NCBI GenBank assembly: GCA_009760855.2
Contig: WPIO01000001.1
Span: 11,173,501-11,237,500, forward strand
Length of the DNA: 64,000 nucleotides
From: Cristatella mucedo
Lineage: Eukaryota; Bryozoa; Phylactolaemata; Cristatellidae
Direction of reading: 5' to 3'
Part shown: one piece after another, positions 1 through 41,361 of the stretch
Layout: each line of letters starts with the position of its first letter
Position numbering within the stretch: the first letter of the stretch is position 1
Program-made: the position numbers and the translations under genes
The notes under the pieces: generated by a model
Databases searched by the model: none
The model's input: only the letters and a program-made list of their open reading frames with translations
Told to the model about the DNA's origin: nothing

Positions 1-117
1 GAGGGGCAACAGCAACCTTCTTCTTATACACGTCGCATTTTGAAAACCTTCTGGTTGTTTAGTGTTTGCTAGCTGACAGTAACCTGGTATTGGGTTGTTG
101 TAGCAAACTATTGTAAA

Positions 118-292
118 ATTTAGGTGATTCAACAATCTCATTTATTTAGGAGCCGTGGAGCCATAATGGCACTCACTCCCACTTGCAGTGGGCAATAAGT
201 AATTGCCCACTGCTGGTTCCGAATCCACGATCTAGATCGTGAAGACCGAACATCTTACCCCTTAAATACCAATGTCGATACACCATCTATAA
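118..292 (-). mobile_element. SINE type I copy
   Basis: Read on the minus strand there is a tRNA-like head (ggggtaagatgttcgg, then a worn B box gtggattcggaacc). A body cagtgggcaa...cccactgcaagtggg follows, ending near ttgttgaatcac. The same head-body-end order occurs in the other type I copies of this window. Confidence 0.7.
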
Positions 293-556
293 AGATGTTA
301 ACGTGTGGAGATCAGATACCTGGCAAGATCACCGTTCTTATGTCAAGCAGGTGTTGGTAGCTGGATTCATGTGCTCTCGTCTTTACCTTGTGCGAGTCTT
401 TCTTGCTCTAATATTGTCGATGTAATGTCTATTAGTCTTTCTTGCTCTTCCCCACTGACTAATCCTACGGTTCTCATTTCCTACCTAACTTTCTGTGCTT
501 GTTTGTGCCTATCATCCTGTCTTGTGTCTATTTGCCTCTGTCAGTATCTATCGTTT

Positions 557-1324
<768 letters not shown>

Positions 1325-1492
1325 TAGCTGAAACCAGCTGATTCAACAGCCTCTTTTGTTTTGTGACAGAAGAGCCTTTACAGCTATCACCACCGCTTGC
1401 AGCAGCGATAAAGGATCACCCACTGCAGAATTCGAACTCACGATCTCGGGACCGAGGTCATGAAAAGCAACCGCCTTACCTAGTGTGTCATC
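1325..1492 (-). mobile_element. SINE type I copy
   Basis: On the minus strand it reads aggtaaggcggttgc, a B-box-like segment (gagttcgaattctgc), gtggtgatagctgtaaagg and the end gttgaatcagctg. It sits about 100 bp upstream of AVL9 exon a. Confidence 0.8.
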
Positions 1493-1596
1493 TTGTTTTT
1501 ATTGACTTACTGTAACTTGGAAGTTGCTGGCCCACCAATGTTTTATGCTGCTCCAAATGGACTCTCACTGCATGGCAAACGTTTTTTCTTGTGCAG

Positions 1597-30861
<29,265 letters not shown>

Positions 30862-33302
30862 GATCCGGAATTAGCGGCCAGGATCCTGCAGCGCCTCTGC
30901 CGCTCCGGCTCGTCTGGCCACTGCTGCAAGTGCTGCTGGCGACATCGCCATGCCATCGAGCCACCCCCCTAAAGATGGCAAAGTCGGGCACAGACAATTA
31001 ACTCAGTTGAACCGGTCGCGGCCAGTCGCTAAAAGGATCTCTTTTTTGTGCGTTCGGTGGCGTGCGATTCCTGATCGACGAGCTGCGTCGCGGGTGCTGC
31101 CTGGCACTTTTGGGGTGAAGCTTGTGATAGACCATGCTGTGACAGCTGCCTGACCCGAGCCTGACGCAGCAGACGGTTGTGACCAGTTCGTGCCAGCTTG
31201 CGTTCACATTCCCTTTAGGCATCAGAGTAGTCATTGCTTTTGTTATCCAGTGGGGACGAATGTGTGCTTGGTACAGTGAGCCTCCTGCAGGACAATGCTT
31301 CTTGGGCCATGCGATCTATCTCCTCAGTCAGTGTACTGATGTTATCGGCCACGGTGTTGTGAATCATGGCCTGAGACCCTAGGTGGCTGGCTGGTCAGGC
31401 GTCTGAATCATTCCGAATCTGGGAGGCGCACAGCTGCCACTGCAGGTGCCCAAATGTCCAGCCGACTGGCAGTTGATACATGACTTCTTATCACTGCTCT
31501 AATCCTTGTTAGATTGCCGTCGGGGTATGCTGCTAAGGAGGCTGAGGGTGCTCGTTGGAAGCAACGTGAATTGCAAATTGTTAGGGCAGAAGACTTCAGA
31601 GAGGTGTGTGTACCTCCTTGCCAGTAGCTGTGCACCACGAGCCGGTGTACCGAAGTGCTGCTGCAGCCGATCCGTACGTTCGACGCTCGTGCGTATGGAG
31701 TTCTCAGATTTAGCGACCGTGGCAGCGTATTTGCCAGGCGAATTAAACGTGGTAATGCTGTGCTGTAGACGAATGTGGTAATGTAGAGGGCGTGAGTCCC
31801 TTCGTGCTGTTTGGCTACCCATATTTTGATGCTGGTTGATCATATTCTTTTTATATTTTGAAACCGCTAAAGTAGAGCTGAAACCTGCTTCCGTTTAACT
31901 TCCGTCACGCTGGCACAGCTGTTTATTATCAGTCCGGTTCTTTGAGATTTTCGAGCTCGTGTAATGGCAGTTTGTCATTGTGGATATATGTGCTCAGCCT
32001 GTCGAGGATTGCTGATATCGTGTGACACCGATTAGGATGGCTTAAAGAAACAGACCCATAGCAGCCTAATTGGCTAGATAGGACCGAGACAGGGTTGGTA
32101 TGTGACTGGGCATAGGAAGCATGTGGGTAGGCAAGCCATGCCTGCTCTACAGGTTTTGTTAGGAGGGGGCAAAGATGCAAGCAGCCGAGGTATGCAACAA
32201 CATTGCCAGACGAGACGCATGACCGAGGCAAATCGTCGGATGCTGCCGATACTATAGAGTTTGTTGCATCAAAATTATTGAATGGGCTCCTTTGAGTGGC
32301 CGTGCACGTGACAGTTGATCGGTGTCGAAGCTCTATACTTACCGTGCTACATTCTGTTGGTCTGGCCATAGATTCCATATATTCTCAGGTCGTAGCTTCC
32401 GTCGGGCGCCATCAGCAGATGGGCACACACACACACACACGGGGATAGTATATATTGGCAGATGGGCTCACACAGGCGCAGTGATATATATTGGCCTTTG
32501 CTAAGCCTGACGCTAAGCTCGTTGATCTTAAGCAGTAACCTTTTGCTCGGAGCAGTGCCACGATTGCTGACTTGGCACACCCAACCACCCACCCACCCAT
32601 AAGTCGAATGCATGCACGTGTAGAGTTGCTGGCTCGAGTCATGATATGCTGCCTCCTGTTCAAGGTATTCTGTTTCCCGGTTAGCACTGCTTCTGTTTTC
32701 TATTTACTTGATACCCATTTAGCAATCTCTTGCATGTAGCGCCCTACTCGAGCTTTAGAAGAAGGCTTTGCATAAGTTGGTAGGTCTGTTACGGGCTCCC
32801 GACACTGTCAGAGTGGTAGCTACTGACCGAAACTGCTCAGCTTTTTGGGTTTCGCCTCTGGTCAACTCCTATTCCTGGTTTGGTCAATACATCACGAAGA
32901 ATTGTATCGTTGCTTTCTGCCTAAGCTGCCAAATTTATTGGTTTGGATAGTGACCTATCGGACACCTACCTGGCGAAAACAGTATTAGAATAGTCCGTAT
33001 TATATTGTTAAGTTTGTATAATATTATGTAGCTCTTTAAAAGTATTGGAATACGAATAGGGTGTCTGTCGTTACTTTGTCCTACTCACTTGACAATCTAG
33101 CATTTATAATACTAACAGTCGGCTGCATGCTGTCGAATCCGTCGTAGTTAGCTCGAAGGCGAACGTATAAGACCGTTTATGACCACCTAGAACTAGTCGC
33201 AGCAGACCTCGGAACGACATGCATCTGAGCTCATCTTTGTTCGGCATTGAATCTCCCATCCGACATATGGTAAGTCATTGGACAACTTACTCCAATTTAT
33301 AT
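30862..33302. other. 3' flank of AVL9, nothing recognised
   Basis: It presumably includes the AVL9 3' UTR. No canonical polyadenylation signal is obvious near the stop. No repeat or exon is recognised. Confidence 0.4.
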
Positions 33303-33432
33303 AAAAATGGCAGAAAGGCTGTAGGCGCCATCGCCCCTGCTTGAAGTGGGCGATACAGGATTTCCTGCTGCAATACTCGAACCCGCGATCTTTGAGGTGA
33401 GCAGGTCATTAAAAGGTCAAAGAACCCCTTCT
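33303..33432 (-). mobile_element. SINE type I copy, worn
   Basis: The plus reading shows gctgtaggcgccatcgcccc, tgaagtgggcgatacaggat and ctcgaacccgcgatctttga. These are the reverse of the type I body and B box. Confidence 0.6.
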
Positions 33433-33761
33433 TCCTACTATGAAAATGCACTGCATGACAAGTAAATTCGCTGTTTCTAAATATTCACACGTAAGAACCT
33501 GTCGGTATCTCCCTGGTCATTTGCTGCAATCGACGTGCAGCCTAAAGCGGATTCCGGAGAGTGCAGCGAACTGAGAATACCTCATCGATAAAAAAAATGT
33601 CAAGTAGTGAACTCTGGGATCTTTGCCGAAGCGAGAAACCATAGTGGTTGTCGAAGTTTCTTCTCTCATGCGCTGCTGTGGAAGAGACCCGAGAGATAGT
33701 AAAATAAAATTCGGTGCCAGACCTATTGACACTTCGGCGAGGATCCGCCGTGGTATTAAAT

Positions 33762-33815
33762 ACAATAAAATGTATTAGTATAGCGCCCTAAGATAACTTA
33801 AATCTCTAGCCAGAC
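33762..33815 (-). mobile_element. isolated type II SINE / LINE 3' end
   Basis: tagtatagcgccctaagata followed by acttaaatctctagcc is the reverse of the type II tail (agagattaagttctcttggg). Confidence 0.5.
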
Positions 33816-34667
33816 GCTTACCATGGGAGCAAATCAGGGCCGCATGAACACGTGTGCTTCGGCAGCCCGTTTATAAAGTGTGTTGTGACCACCAAGTTTC
33901 GGCATTTCACTGGGCTTCAGGTCTTCGAATAGAGTCGTTCAGTTGTAATTAACAAATCGCACAGCCGGTTGTGGCGAAGGTTTCCTTCAAGAAAATGTTC
34001 CGTATTCACCCAATGAATGTAACGAATCTACGTGTCATTCAATGTATGATGGCTTCGGCCTGCTTCTGCAAATGATAGGAATTGCAGTGTACGGCGATGC
34101 TCTTTTCCATTGAAGCAGATAAAATTCTCACAGCTAGTGTGGTGGGGCACGCGCCGTGAACGATGCGCCTGCATCTGGGCGCCTTTGTGGACGACTCTAT
34201 CTCCACTGTGTAGTATTAAATGGTATGACACGTTCCTATCGCGGTCGCACCATATCGCGACTGCTAATCCTACGTTATCTCTAGTCACGATGTTTGTGAA
34301 GGAGGGCGAGGTGCCTGGCGGAAGCTTGATTTGCCTCTAGCAGGATTGGAATGCTGCCGCTTAGATTTTCCTGGATGCATGCAACATCAGGCGATCGAAT
34401 TTCATGTCGTCACCGGAAGAGCTTACTTTGGCCCCGACCGGCCGTTGTTTATGGCCACATTCAGGCTTCTGCTAGAGAATCACTCTTCCCCGGCAGATGT
34501 CCTTAGTCGAAGATGCTGCTCCGCATAACGAATAACATACTCTTGGTAGCGGCATTTGTACACCCGCTGTCATCACCATTTGGACGCTTATGCCGTGCTA
34601 GTAGTATGCCACTGCACGCGTGGCCTATAGGTAGACGAAGGGAAGCACCTTCGCTGTGACTGCGATT

Positions 34668-34813
34668 CATGGTGGCGCTTGCACAACCAAGAGCTTGGCC
34701 GCTCGACACTCGCGGATGCGAATACCGCCGAGAATCTCTTGCATCGCCATCACCAGCCTGTCCTCGTAGTAATTGACGGTCGCCCTGCGCACGTCGGCGA
34801 GTGGTGGTTGCAT
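34668..34813 (-). other. short open frame of unknown nature
   Basis: 48 codons on the minus strand reading MQPPLADVRRATVNYYEDRL, VMAMQEILGGIRIRECRAAK, LLVVQAPP. The composition is protein-like (balanced charges, few low-complexity residues), with a possible acceptor (gcgcag) inside. I do not recognise it. It may be an exon of an unseen gene, a repeat remnant or chance. Confidence 0.2.
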
Positions 34814-35071
34814 GCCAAAGAGACCGGAAGCGGTAGCTACGAGCCATTAACGAGCTCGAGCAGCAGGCGCGGAAAAAGTATCCGCTGAGAAGCCGCCCCA
34901 GCGAGCAACATGGTCCATGGCAACCAACGCCGCTGCAGTCGCTGCTGGCTCTTAGAAGGCCCGGTCTCATTCGGTCCGTAATCATATATGAACGCGACGA
35001 CATATGGAAATCATTCCCCTGGCACGAATGAACCCACTCACGCCAGCCCGGCGGCTTTCTTGTGAGCCAGG

Positions 35072-35176
35072 CTCTCTCTCTCTCTCTCTCTCTCTCTCTT
35101 GATTCCCCTCTCTCTTTCCCTCACCCCCTTTCTTTCTCTCTCTCCCCTCTCTTTCTCTCTCTCTCTCCTTGTTTCT

Positions 35177-35234
<58 letters not shown>

Positions 35235-35255
35235 CCCCCTTCTCCCTTTTCCTCA

Positions 35256-35330
<75 letters not shown>

Positions 35331-35355
35331 CTTTCCTCTTTCTCTCTCTCTCTCT

Positions 35356-35390
<35 letters not shown>

Positions 35391-35412
35391 ATCCCCTTCT
35401 CTCTTCTTCTCG

Positions 35413-35457
<45 letters not shown>

Positions 35458-35512
35458 CCCCCTTCTCCCTTTTCCTCACTCCCTCTCTTTCTCTCTCTCT
35501 CCCCCTCTCTCT

Positions 35513-35561
<49 letters not shown>

Positions 35562-35715
35562 ATCCCCTCTCTCTTTCCCTCACTCTCACTCACTCTCCCT
35601 CTCTCTTCTCTCTCTCTCTTGATCCCCCTCTCTCTTTCCCTCACTCCCTCTCTTTCTCTCTCTCTCCCCCTCTTTCTCTCCCCCTCTTTCTCTCTCTCTC
35701 CCTCTTTCTATTCTC

Positions 35716-35793
<78 letters not shown>

Positions 35794-35941
35794 ATCCCCC
35801 TCTCTCTTTCCCTCATTCCCTCTTTTTCTCTCCCTCCCTCACTCCCTCTCATTCTCTCTCTCTCTCTTCCTCTCTCTCTCTCTCTCTTGATCCCCCTCTC
35901 TTTCCCTCACTCCCTCTCTTTCTCGCTCTCTCTCCCTTTCT

Positions 35942-35982
<41 letters not shown>

Positions 35983-35990
35983 TCTCTCTC
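35072..35990. repeat. CT-rich higher-order satellite
   Basis: About 920 bp of CT units punctuated eight times by a marker of the form GATCCCC..CTTTCCCTCACTCCC, at 35101, 35232, 35389 (variant GAATCCC), 35455, 35561, 35621, 35793 and 35889. Variable CT runs separate the markers. Long open frames across it are artefacts. Confidence 0.95.
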
Positions 35991-36468
35991 CGTTTCATCT
36001 TCGTCAGTTAACGTCGGCTGGCCGAGTCTGGGCGGTGAGTAGCTTTTTGGGTTCTGCATGAGGGCCTTATGGCGAGCTGCGATTTTCGCATCATGTTGCC
36101 TTTGGGGTAGGGAAAACATTGTCGCGGAGCAACGTTCGGCAGGTGAAACAACCACACGTGCTTTCGTTCGCCTCAACATAGAGGCTCAAGCGGTCCTTCG
36201 CCGGCGGTGTGAACGTATATCGGTCCGACGGAGTTGTTCCACCAACGCGATTGCATGCATCGATGAGTAAAGCGAAAGCCGCTCGGTTGGCGCCCTTTTT
36301 ATGACATGGCAGTCCGCTATCTATTGGGAAGCACAGATTCTTCGTTTCCTTCAGTAAAAGCATGGCAGGTCCATCGATGTCACACTCGAGCAGAGGCACC
36401 TGCTGCTAGGCCTTCGCTTCGCCTTCGTACTGGGCTGCCAGCATTAGATCGACTTACGAGGTGTGTGC

Positions 36469-36473
36469 GCGTT

Positions 36474-36520
<47 letters not shown>
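36469..36520. repeat. (TG)n microsatellite
   Basis: About 25 TG units with one TTT interruption. Confidence 0.95.
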
Positions 36521-36523
<3 letters not shown>

Positions 36524-37204
36524 TATAGTACGGTTTCTCTCGTACTGACTTTTTTAAACGCTCTCAGCTACGTTCATTTCTCCTTGTGTGTCATTAACGA
36601 ACAAGCCATGTTCGAGCTTTAGTTTTTAATTTTTCTCCGCCATATTGGGAATGCCAGCATGCTTTTCTTCCGAGCTCTTGCTGCTGAATATCCCCTCAAT
36701 TTATTTCCGCAAAACTTTGCCAGCATTCTCTTCTATAAGTCTGCCTTTGCTATGTCATCCGAGTAAAAATGCTCATATGTAAACTAGAGCAACCATGTTC
36801 TTTACCATAGCGCTGAAAGGTATCGAGAAATTCTTAATTCTTGGAGCCGTATAGTAAGCGCGAAGTTTTCTATTTCAAATCGTCTTACTAGCCATGAAAA
36901 GATACACAATTTAGGTCGTCGCGGCGAGGAATAATTTAATGGGTGACGTCTTCGCATCGTCGAGTCGGCATCATCAAACAATGCCGTGACGCGATGACAT
37001 TGACCTTTCCAACATTAATGAACAGTTATTAATGCAGCCCTCAAAAAGTATTTCGCGCACGACTAGTAGTCAGCCCCAGCAATACACTGTTACTAAAAAT
37101 GTCGGGACAGCCAACTAACCAAATCGTGCCCCTGTCAAAGGCCTGACAGCTCGGAAGGACCTAACTTGGTAACTCAGGCCTCGGAGTAAGCTCTGCAGGC
37201 TGAA
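36521..37204. other. intergenic, nothing recognised
   Basis: AT-richer text between a TG repeat and a LINE-A tail. No feature is seen. Confidence 0.45.
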
Positions 37205-37318
37205 AAGCGAGATATTAATCACCATTCAATCGCGTTTCCTTTGCAGCAAATGTAAAGCGCCTAGAAAGAGATTGAGTTCTCTGAGGGCGCTTTATCAAGT
37301 GCATTATTATTATTATCA
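37205..37318 (+). mobile_element. LINE-A 3' end, severely 5'-truncated
   Basis: taatcaccattcaatcgcgt, cagcaaatgtaaagcgccta, ttctctgagggcgctttatc and an ATT tail. Only the last 110 bp of the LINE is present. It is little diverged from copy 1, so a relatively recent insertion. Confidence 0.9.
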
Positions 37319-37455
37319 TGTAGCAGCAGAGTCGGAGATGAAGGAAATATTTCCTGACCTACTTATTTAGTTGGATCTCAGAAGTCGTCAAAATTTGCTG
37401 AGCACGCTGACAGGTCCTGTGCCACAAAGAACCGTCATATTGAACGGAGCCCTAA

Positions 37456-38001
37456 CTACTCCTGGTCTGTGATGGTTGCTAGCTCGTGCGACAACCTGAT
37501 TAGCGGAAGCGAGGAAGACCTGATTACGGGTTCGGCCGAGATCGCATGGGACTCGCTACCCGGCTGAGACGGCGCGGCTGAACCCGGTCCCGGTCGCGAC
37601 CTGGATTGTGGAGGCGGAAGCGGAAGAGGACGCGCTCGTGCTCGTGCAGAAGCCAGCGGCGGCGGGCGAAACCTCGCCGGGCGAAACCTCCGCTGCTCGA
37701 CGATGCGCTCGACGATGCCGCAAAACCCGGCGACGTTGAAGCAAGCTAAAAGGCGTGCACCGATTGCCTCTCGGAGGCATTCTGCATTCGTCATTACTCG
37801 CAGTGCACTCGTTTCTAGCGGCCTCCGAAGCTTAGCTACAACCGAAGCGAGCTCGGGTGTCGCTTTTGTGCCGCCGTCTTTCTGCTGCCGTCCGGCGGTC
37901 GTATTTGGCAGCGGCATTGTTACGCTTAGGCACCGAAACGGCCCGATGGCTGCGTGTTTGGCCGAAGCTCGAGGACTCTGCCCGGCACTGCAGAGCGGCA
38001 A
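37456..38001 (-). other. GC-rich long open frame, unassigned
   Basis: 181 codons without stop on the minus strand, with a compositionally ordinary middle (AECLREAIGARLLACFNVAG, FCGIVERIVEQ) and an RP-rich second half. The plus strand is also open over much of the stretch (37703-38113), as expected in CpG-rich DNA. A real exon is possible but I recognise no family. Short direct repeats (gggcgaaacctc twice, gctcgacgatgc twice) lie at about 37666-37722. Confidence 0.2.
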
Positions 38002-38113
38002 AGTAGCGACTCGCTGGGACTCGTTGACTAGGGACTCTGCTAGGCTGCAAAACCAGGTAGTCTTCGAGCGACGATTCGGTTTTTTCGAACCCGATTTTTA
38101 CCATTTCTTTTGA

Positions 38114-39517
38114 TCCTACTGCTGGTGCTGGATTGTTTACCGCGCTCGTTAACGGAACAGCTTCGACCTGCTTCGAGCACTGCTGCTACACTGTCTGGTT
38201 CGACTGGACGGGAGAAGATATTAGCTTCTTCGACCGCCAGACTCATGTACAACCGAAGAGCAGTGAGACAAGTGGTAGGTATTCACCGTCGGTTTCTTCT
38301 CTGTCCTGCTTTAGGCCATCTTCTTGTAGCCTGTTTACACGGTCAGTTAGCTGCCCACCCTGCCTGCTTCACGCGTCCCACGTCTCGCACACGTCGTGCG
38401 TCTCACGCGTCCTACGCGTCCTCACGCTCACGTCCCACATAGTGCTGATGAGAAAGCCAGCGGCAACCGTAGCCAACGGCGTCACTTGCCAGCTCCAAAT
38501 ACTTTAGCGATCTCAGCTATTTTGGCTAAAGGAATTTTGATAAGAAGTCTCTTTTTTCTGCCTTTACGATAGCATACTCAAGAAGCTTCGGCATTTCTCT
38601 ATGGTCAGGCTTCGTTGACGGCTTACCTACCGGTAAGTTTAAGCGTATCGGCGATTGCATTCACCACCGGCCGCGCCGCCTCGAGTGTGCTTACGAGAGG
38701 TAGCAAGTGTGGTCTTATTGGGAACGGTTGCTTGAGTCGTCGCGTTTCGAGCCCAAATAAACAGTTGTTATCGGAGACGAAGGTGTTAAGATACCGTAGC
38801 TAGCTTGCATTCGGGGCTTCAAACTACAGCAAGTGTGCTGTCTCATAAACGGGGACTCTTCCATAAATGATTTCCCGGTCCGCGCCATCAGCTACTCTTT
38901 TCATAGCAACGGAGGCGTGCCCTTGACGGCTCCTACGATTGGTCATTATTTCGTGGCTTTCATCTTCTCCCGTCCATCCTGGCCTTGGCCTAGAATCGCG
39001 CCCAGCTTCAACGGTCTTTCATTTGTGTTACGAAAACTCACCTCTCTCTTTATTGCGTATGTGCCGAAAACAGAAGCAAGACCTAAGCAAATCCGAGAAT
39101 AAGCCGCGTAGCTTCCGGGTCATAGCAAACGGCCTGCTTCCGTACTCGAACCCACTACCTGGGTCGCGATTAGATGTCCGGATCTTGGACGCGTCTAGGT
39201 TGTGTGACTGCATGTCTCACCCCTTCTACCCAGCGACTCCAAAAACTGATTAAGGCAGCCAGATTAAGGCAGCCAGATGTGTGCAAGTGGCCGGCCGCCG
39301 CTGCGATTCTTGGGGCCCCGAGCGTTCGAGTCCTGCGGCGGCTGCTCCGCGTCGACTTCCGCGTGCGTGACCCGCCCCCCCCCCGTGCGCAGCTCCAAGA
39401 GCCGCAGGGTCATTGGTTCGCCAAAAGCGTAGTGGCGGTGCAGCGATGAAGGTGAGCGACATTATGGTCACGCGTGAGCCCAAGCGGGTTCTCGCCACCA
39501 GCATTTAAGTAAGTAAT
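38114..39517. other. intergenic, nothing recognised
   Basis: Mixed-composition DNA with a CACG-rich simple stretch near 38.37-38.44 kb and a tandem attaaggcagccag pair near 39.25 kb. Confidence 0.4.
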
Positions 39518-39637
39518 TGCCCCGCCCAGTGGTAGCGTGCTCGCCGTTAACGACCGAGGTCGTGAGCTCGAGCATTGCCGCATTTGTAAAGTGTCTCGAT
39601 AGAGATTAAGTTCTCATAGGTCGCTGTAAAATGAATT

Positions 39638-39640
<3 letters not shown>
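39518..39640 (+). mobile_element. SINE type II copy
   Basis: Head gcccagtggtagcgtgctcg (A-box-like), gaccgaggtcgtgagctcga (B-box-like), tail tgtaaagtgtctcgatagag and attaagttctcataggtcgc. A CA microsatellite starts at its 3' end. Confidence 0.75.
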
Positions 39641-39727
<87 letters not shown>

Positions 39728-39732
39728 GCACA
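39641..39732. repeat. (CA)n microsatellite
   Basis: About 45 CA units, then CGCACATACACA units to 39775. Confidence 0.98.
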
Positions 39733-39800
39733 TACACACGCACATACACACGCACATACACACGCACACACACATGCACATATATACGTGCATATTTATC

Positions 39801-39945
39801 GCCGTGCTGGTTTGGCTCAGTTGTTAAAGTGCTCGCCCCAATCAAGGTCTGGCCGAGGTCGAGTGCTCGAGCCCCGTAGCGTATGTGAAGCGCCTGAATA
39901 GATATTAAGTTCTCTTGGGGCGCTATACAAATGAAATATAGTAGT
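39801..39945 (+). mobile_element. SINE type II copy with clear pol III boxes
   Basis: A box TGGCTCAGTTG at 39813-39823, and a B-box-like GTGCTCGAGCCCC at 39863-39875. The tail is gtgaagcgcctgaatagata, ttaagttctcttggggcgct, atacaaat. This is the clearest type II copy in the window. Confidence 0.85.
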
Positions 39946-40023
39946 ATACAAATACGCATATATATATATATATAACTGGTTTATTAAAATATTAAAATGT
40001 GTATGCACATTAACCAGTAGGAG

Positions 40024-40246
40024 CATTGCTTTGCCGGCGTCGCGGGGCTACCCGCGACTCCCGGTTGAAGAGCCCGGACGCCGCGGCTGCCGAAGCGGAA
40101 ATGGCGTCCGAGACGGATAGCTGCCGCAACGCCTCCGCACGTGCAATTCCGAGGTCAGCTAGGTCATTATCGGGCCACCAGCTTCCGAGGGCGCCGACCA
40201 AGGGGGGCCTCACCGCTGCCGTCGGGTTGCCAGCGGTCATGAGAGA
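40024..40246 (-). mobile_element. R2-like retrotransposon, C-terminal end
   Basis: The minus strand reads LVGALGSWWPDNDLADLGIA, RAEALRQLSVSDAISASAAA. Family knowledge: a GSLGxWDPxND..L motif followed by a short helical end is typical of the C terminus of non-LTR elements carrying a restriction-enzyme-like endonuclease (R2, NeSL, Hero and relatives). It is separated from its upstream part by a type I SINE. Confidence 0.7.
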
Positions 40247-40408
40247 CCGGGCTACTAGGTAAGGCGGTTGCTTTTCGCAACCTCGCTCCCGCGGTTGTCG
40301 GTTCGAATCCTGCGGCGGGCGATCGTTTATTGCCGCTGCAAGCTGTGGTGATAGCCGTAAAGGCTCTTCTGTCGCTATACAAAGACGCTGTTGAATCAGC
40401 TAATATTT
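40246..40408 (+). mobile_element. SINE type I inserted in the R2-like element
   Basis: aggtaaggcggttgcttttc, B box gtcggttcgaatcctgcggc, ctgtggtgatagccgtaaag, end gacgctgttgaatcagctaa. R2-like coding text lies on both sides, on the opposite strand. Confidence 0.88.
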
Positions 40409-40409
40409 C

Positions 40410-40735
40410 TTATGACCCTGTACTTACTCCAACCTTTTTCCGGGTCGCCACCAGCAAGGCATCCTCGCTATCGTCAAATCGCACCGTCACCTTGACGTTG
40501 ACCACGTCGGTATCGTTGTCGATGACCAGGTCCGGCTTGTGAACCGGGCCCCGGCGAGTGGGACGGCGTGACCTGCCGAGAGGCAGGTGCGTGCAGTGGC
40601 CGGAAGAGCTCCGATTAGTCGGCCCAAAACCAGGTTGTGGAGGGCCGTAATCACTCGCAGCATCGGTCGGCAGTAGCTCAGAATGTGGCAGACGGCCTCT
40701 GCCTCTGTGCGGCACAGGCAGCAGCTATATACATG
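40410..40735 (-). mobile_element. R2-like retrotransposon, endonuclease segment (broken)
   Basis: From 40735 downward the minus strand reads SCCLCRTEAEAVCHILSYC, a C-x2-C-x8-H-x4-C zinc motif as in R2-type C-terminal endonucleases, then LHNLVLGRLIGALP. After a frameshift it reads KPDLVIDNDTDVVNVKVTVR and F, the PD..D nuclease core. The second acidic position of the core appears as K, so the nuclease is probably dead. The upstream reverse transcriptase is not found; a TA microsatellite begins there. Confidence 0.75.
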
Positions 40736-40743
40736 TGGGTGTG

Positions 40744-40791
<48 letters not shown>

Positions 40792-40807
40792 GTATATGTA
40801 TATATAT
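40744..40807. repeat. (TA)n microsatellite
   Basis: TA units with ATG interruptions at the right end. It marks the 5' break of the R2-like relic. Confidence 0.95.
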
Positions 40808-41262
40808 GGTATGTAATCTTTACGCAATGTCTGGACCAGCCGATTTAGTCTAAAGGGGGCCAGGGCCCGCTGGCCCCTCTTCTCTAGACCCATCTTTAGT
40901 AGTAAGTTAGATAGCGAGAAGATACGACACATTCTGCTAATGACGACATCAGGCCGGAAAGCATGGGAGGTGCGACAGCGCGCTTGCCGAGCAGCTAAAG
41001 AACTGCAGTTGAACCGACAGTTGAATTTCTAAAAGCACTATACCATACGCGAGCGTATTATAGCGCTAAAAAGAAAAAAAAGGTTTACGACGCTCCCGTC
41101 GAATTTTGGCATCTGGCGAGTTCATTTCCTTTTCTGCTTTGCGCTTGATTGTCTATGGATACTGTTCCCTAAATTAGCTCTAAAACACCAAGTTGGCCAA
41201 TAGTCATCACCAATCATGGCAGGGAGCCGTGTTTATGCCGATACGGACGCTAGCGCGCTATC
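40808..41262. other. intergenic, nothing recognised
   Basis: It might contain further R2-like remnants on the minus strand, but none is legible. Confidence 0.4.
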
Positions 41263-41293
41263 GTCTCTCTCTCTCTCTCTTTCTCTTTCTCTT

Positions 41294-41357
<64 letters not shown>
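41263..41357. repeat. (CT)n then (GA)n inverted microsatellite
   Basis: CT units with TTT interruptions switch at 41294 into about 32 GA units. The two halves are complementary and can pair as a hairpin. Confidence 0.95.

Positions 41358-41361
<4 letters not shown>

Noticed and set aside
39801-39880. A functional tRNA gene at the A/B box sequences
   Set aside because: No cloverleaf with paired acceptor stem is visible, and the same head recurs with SINE bodies.
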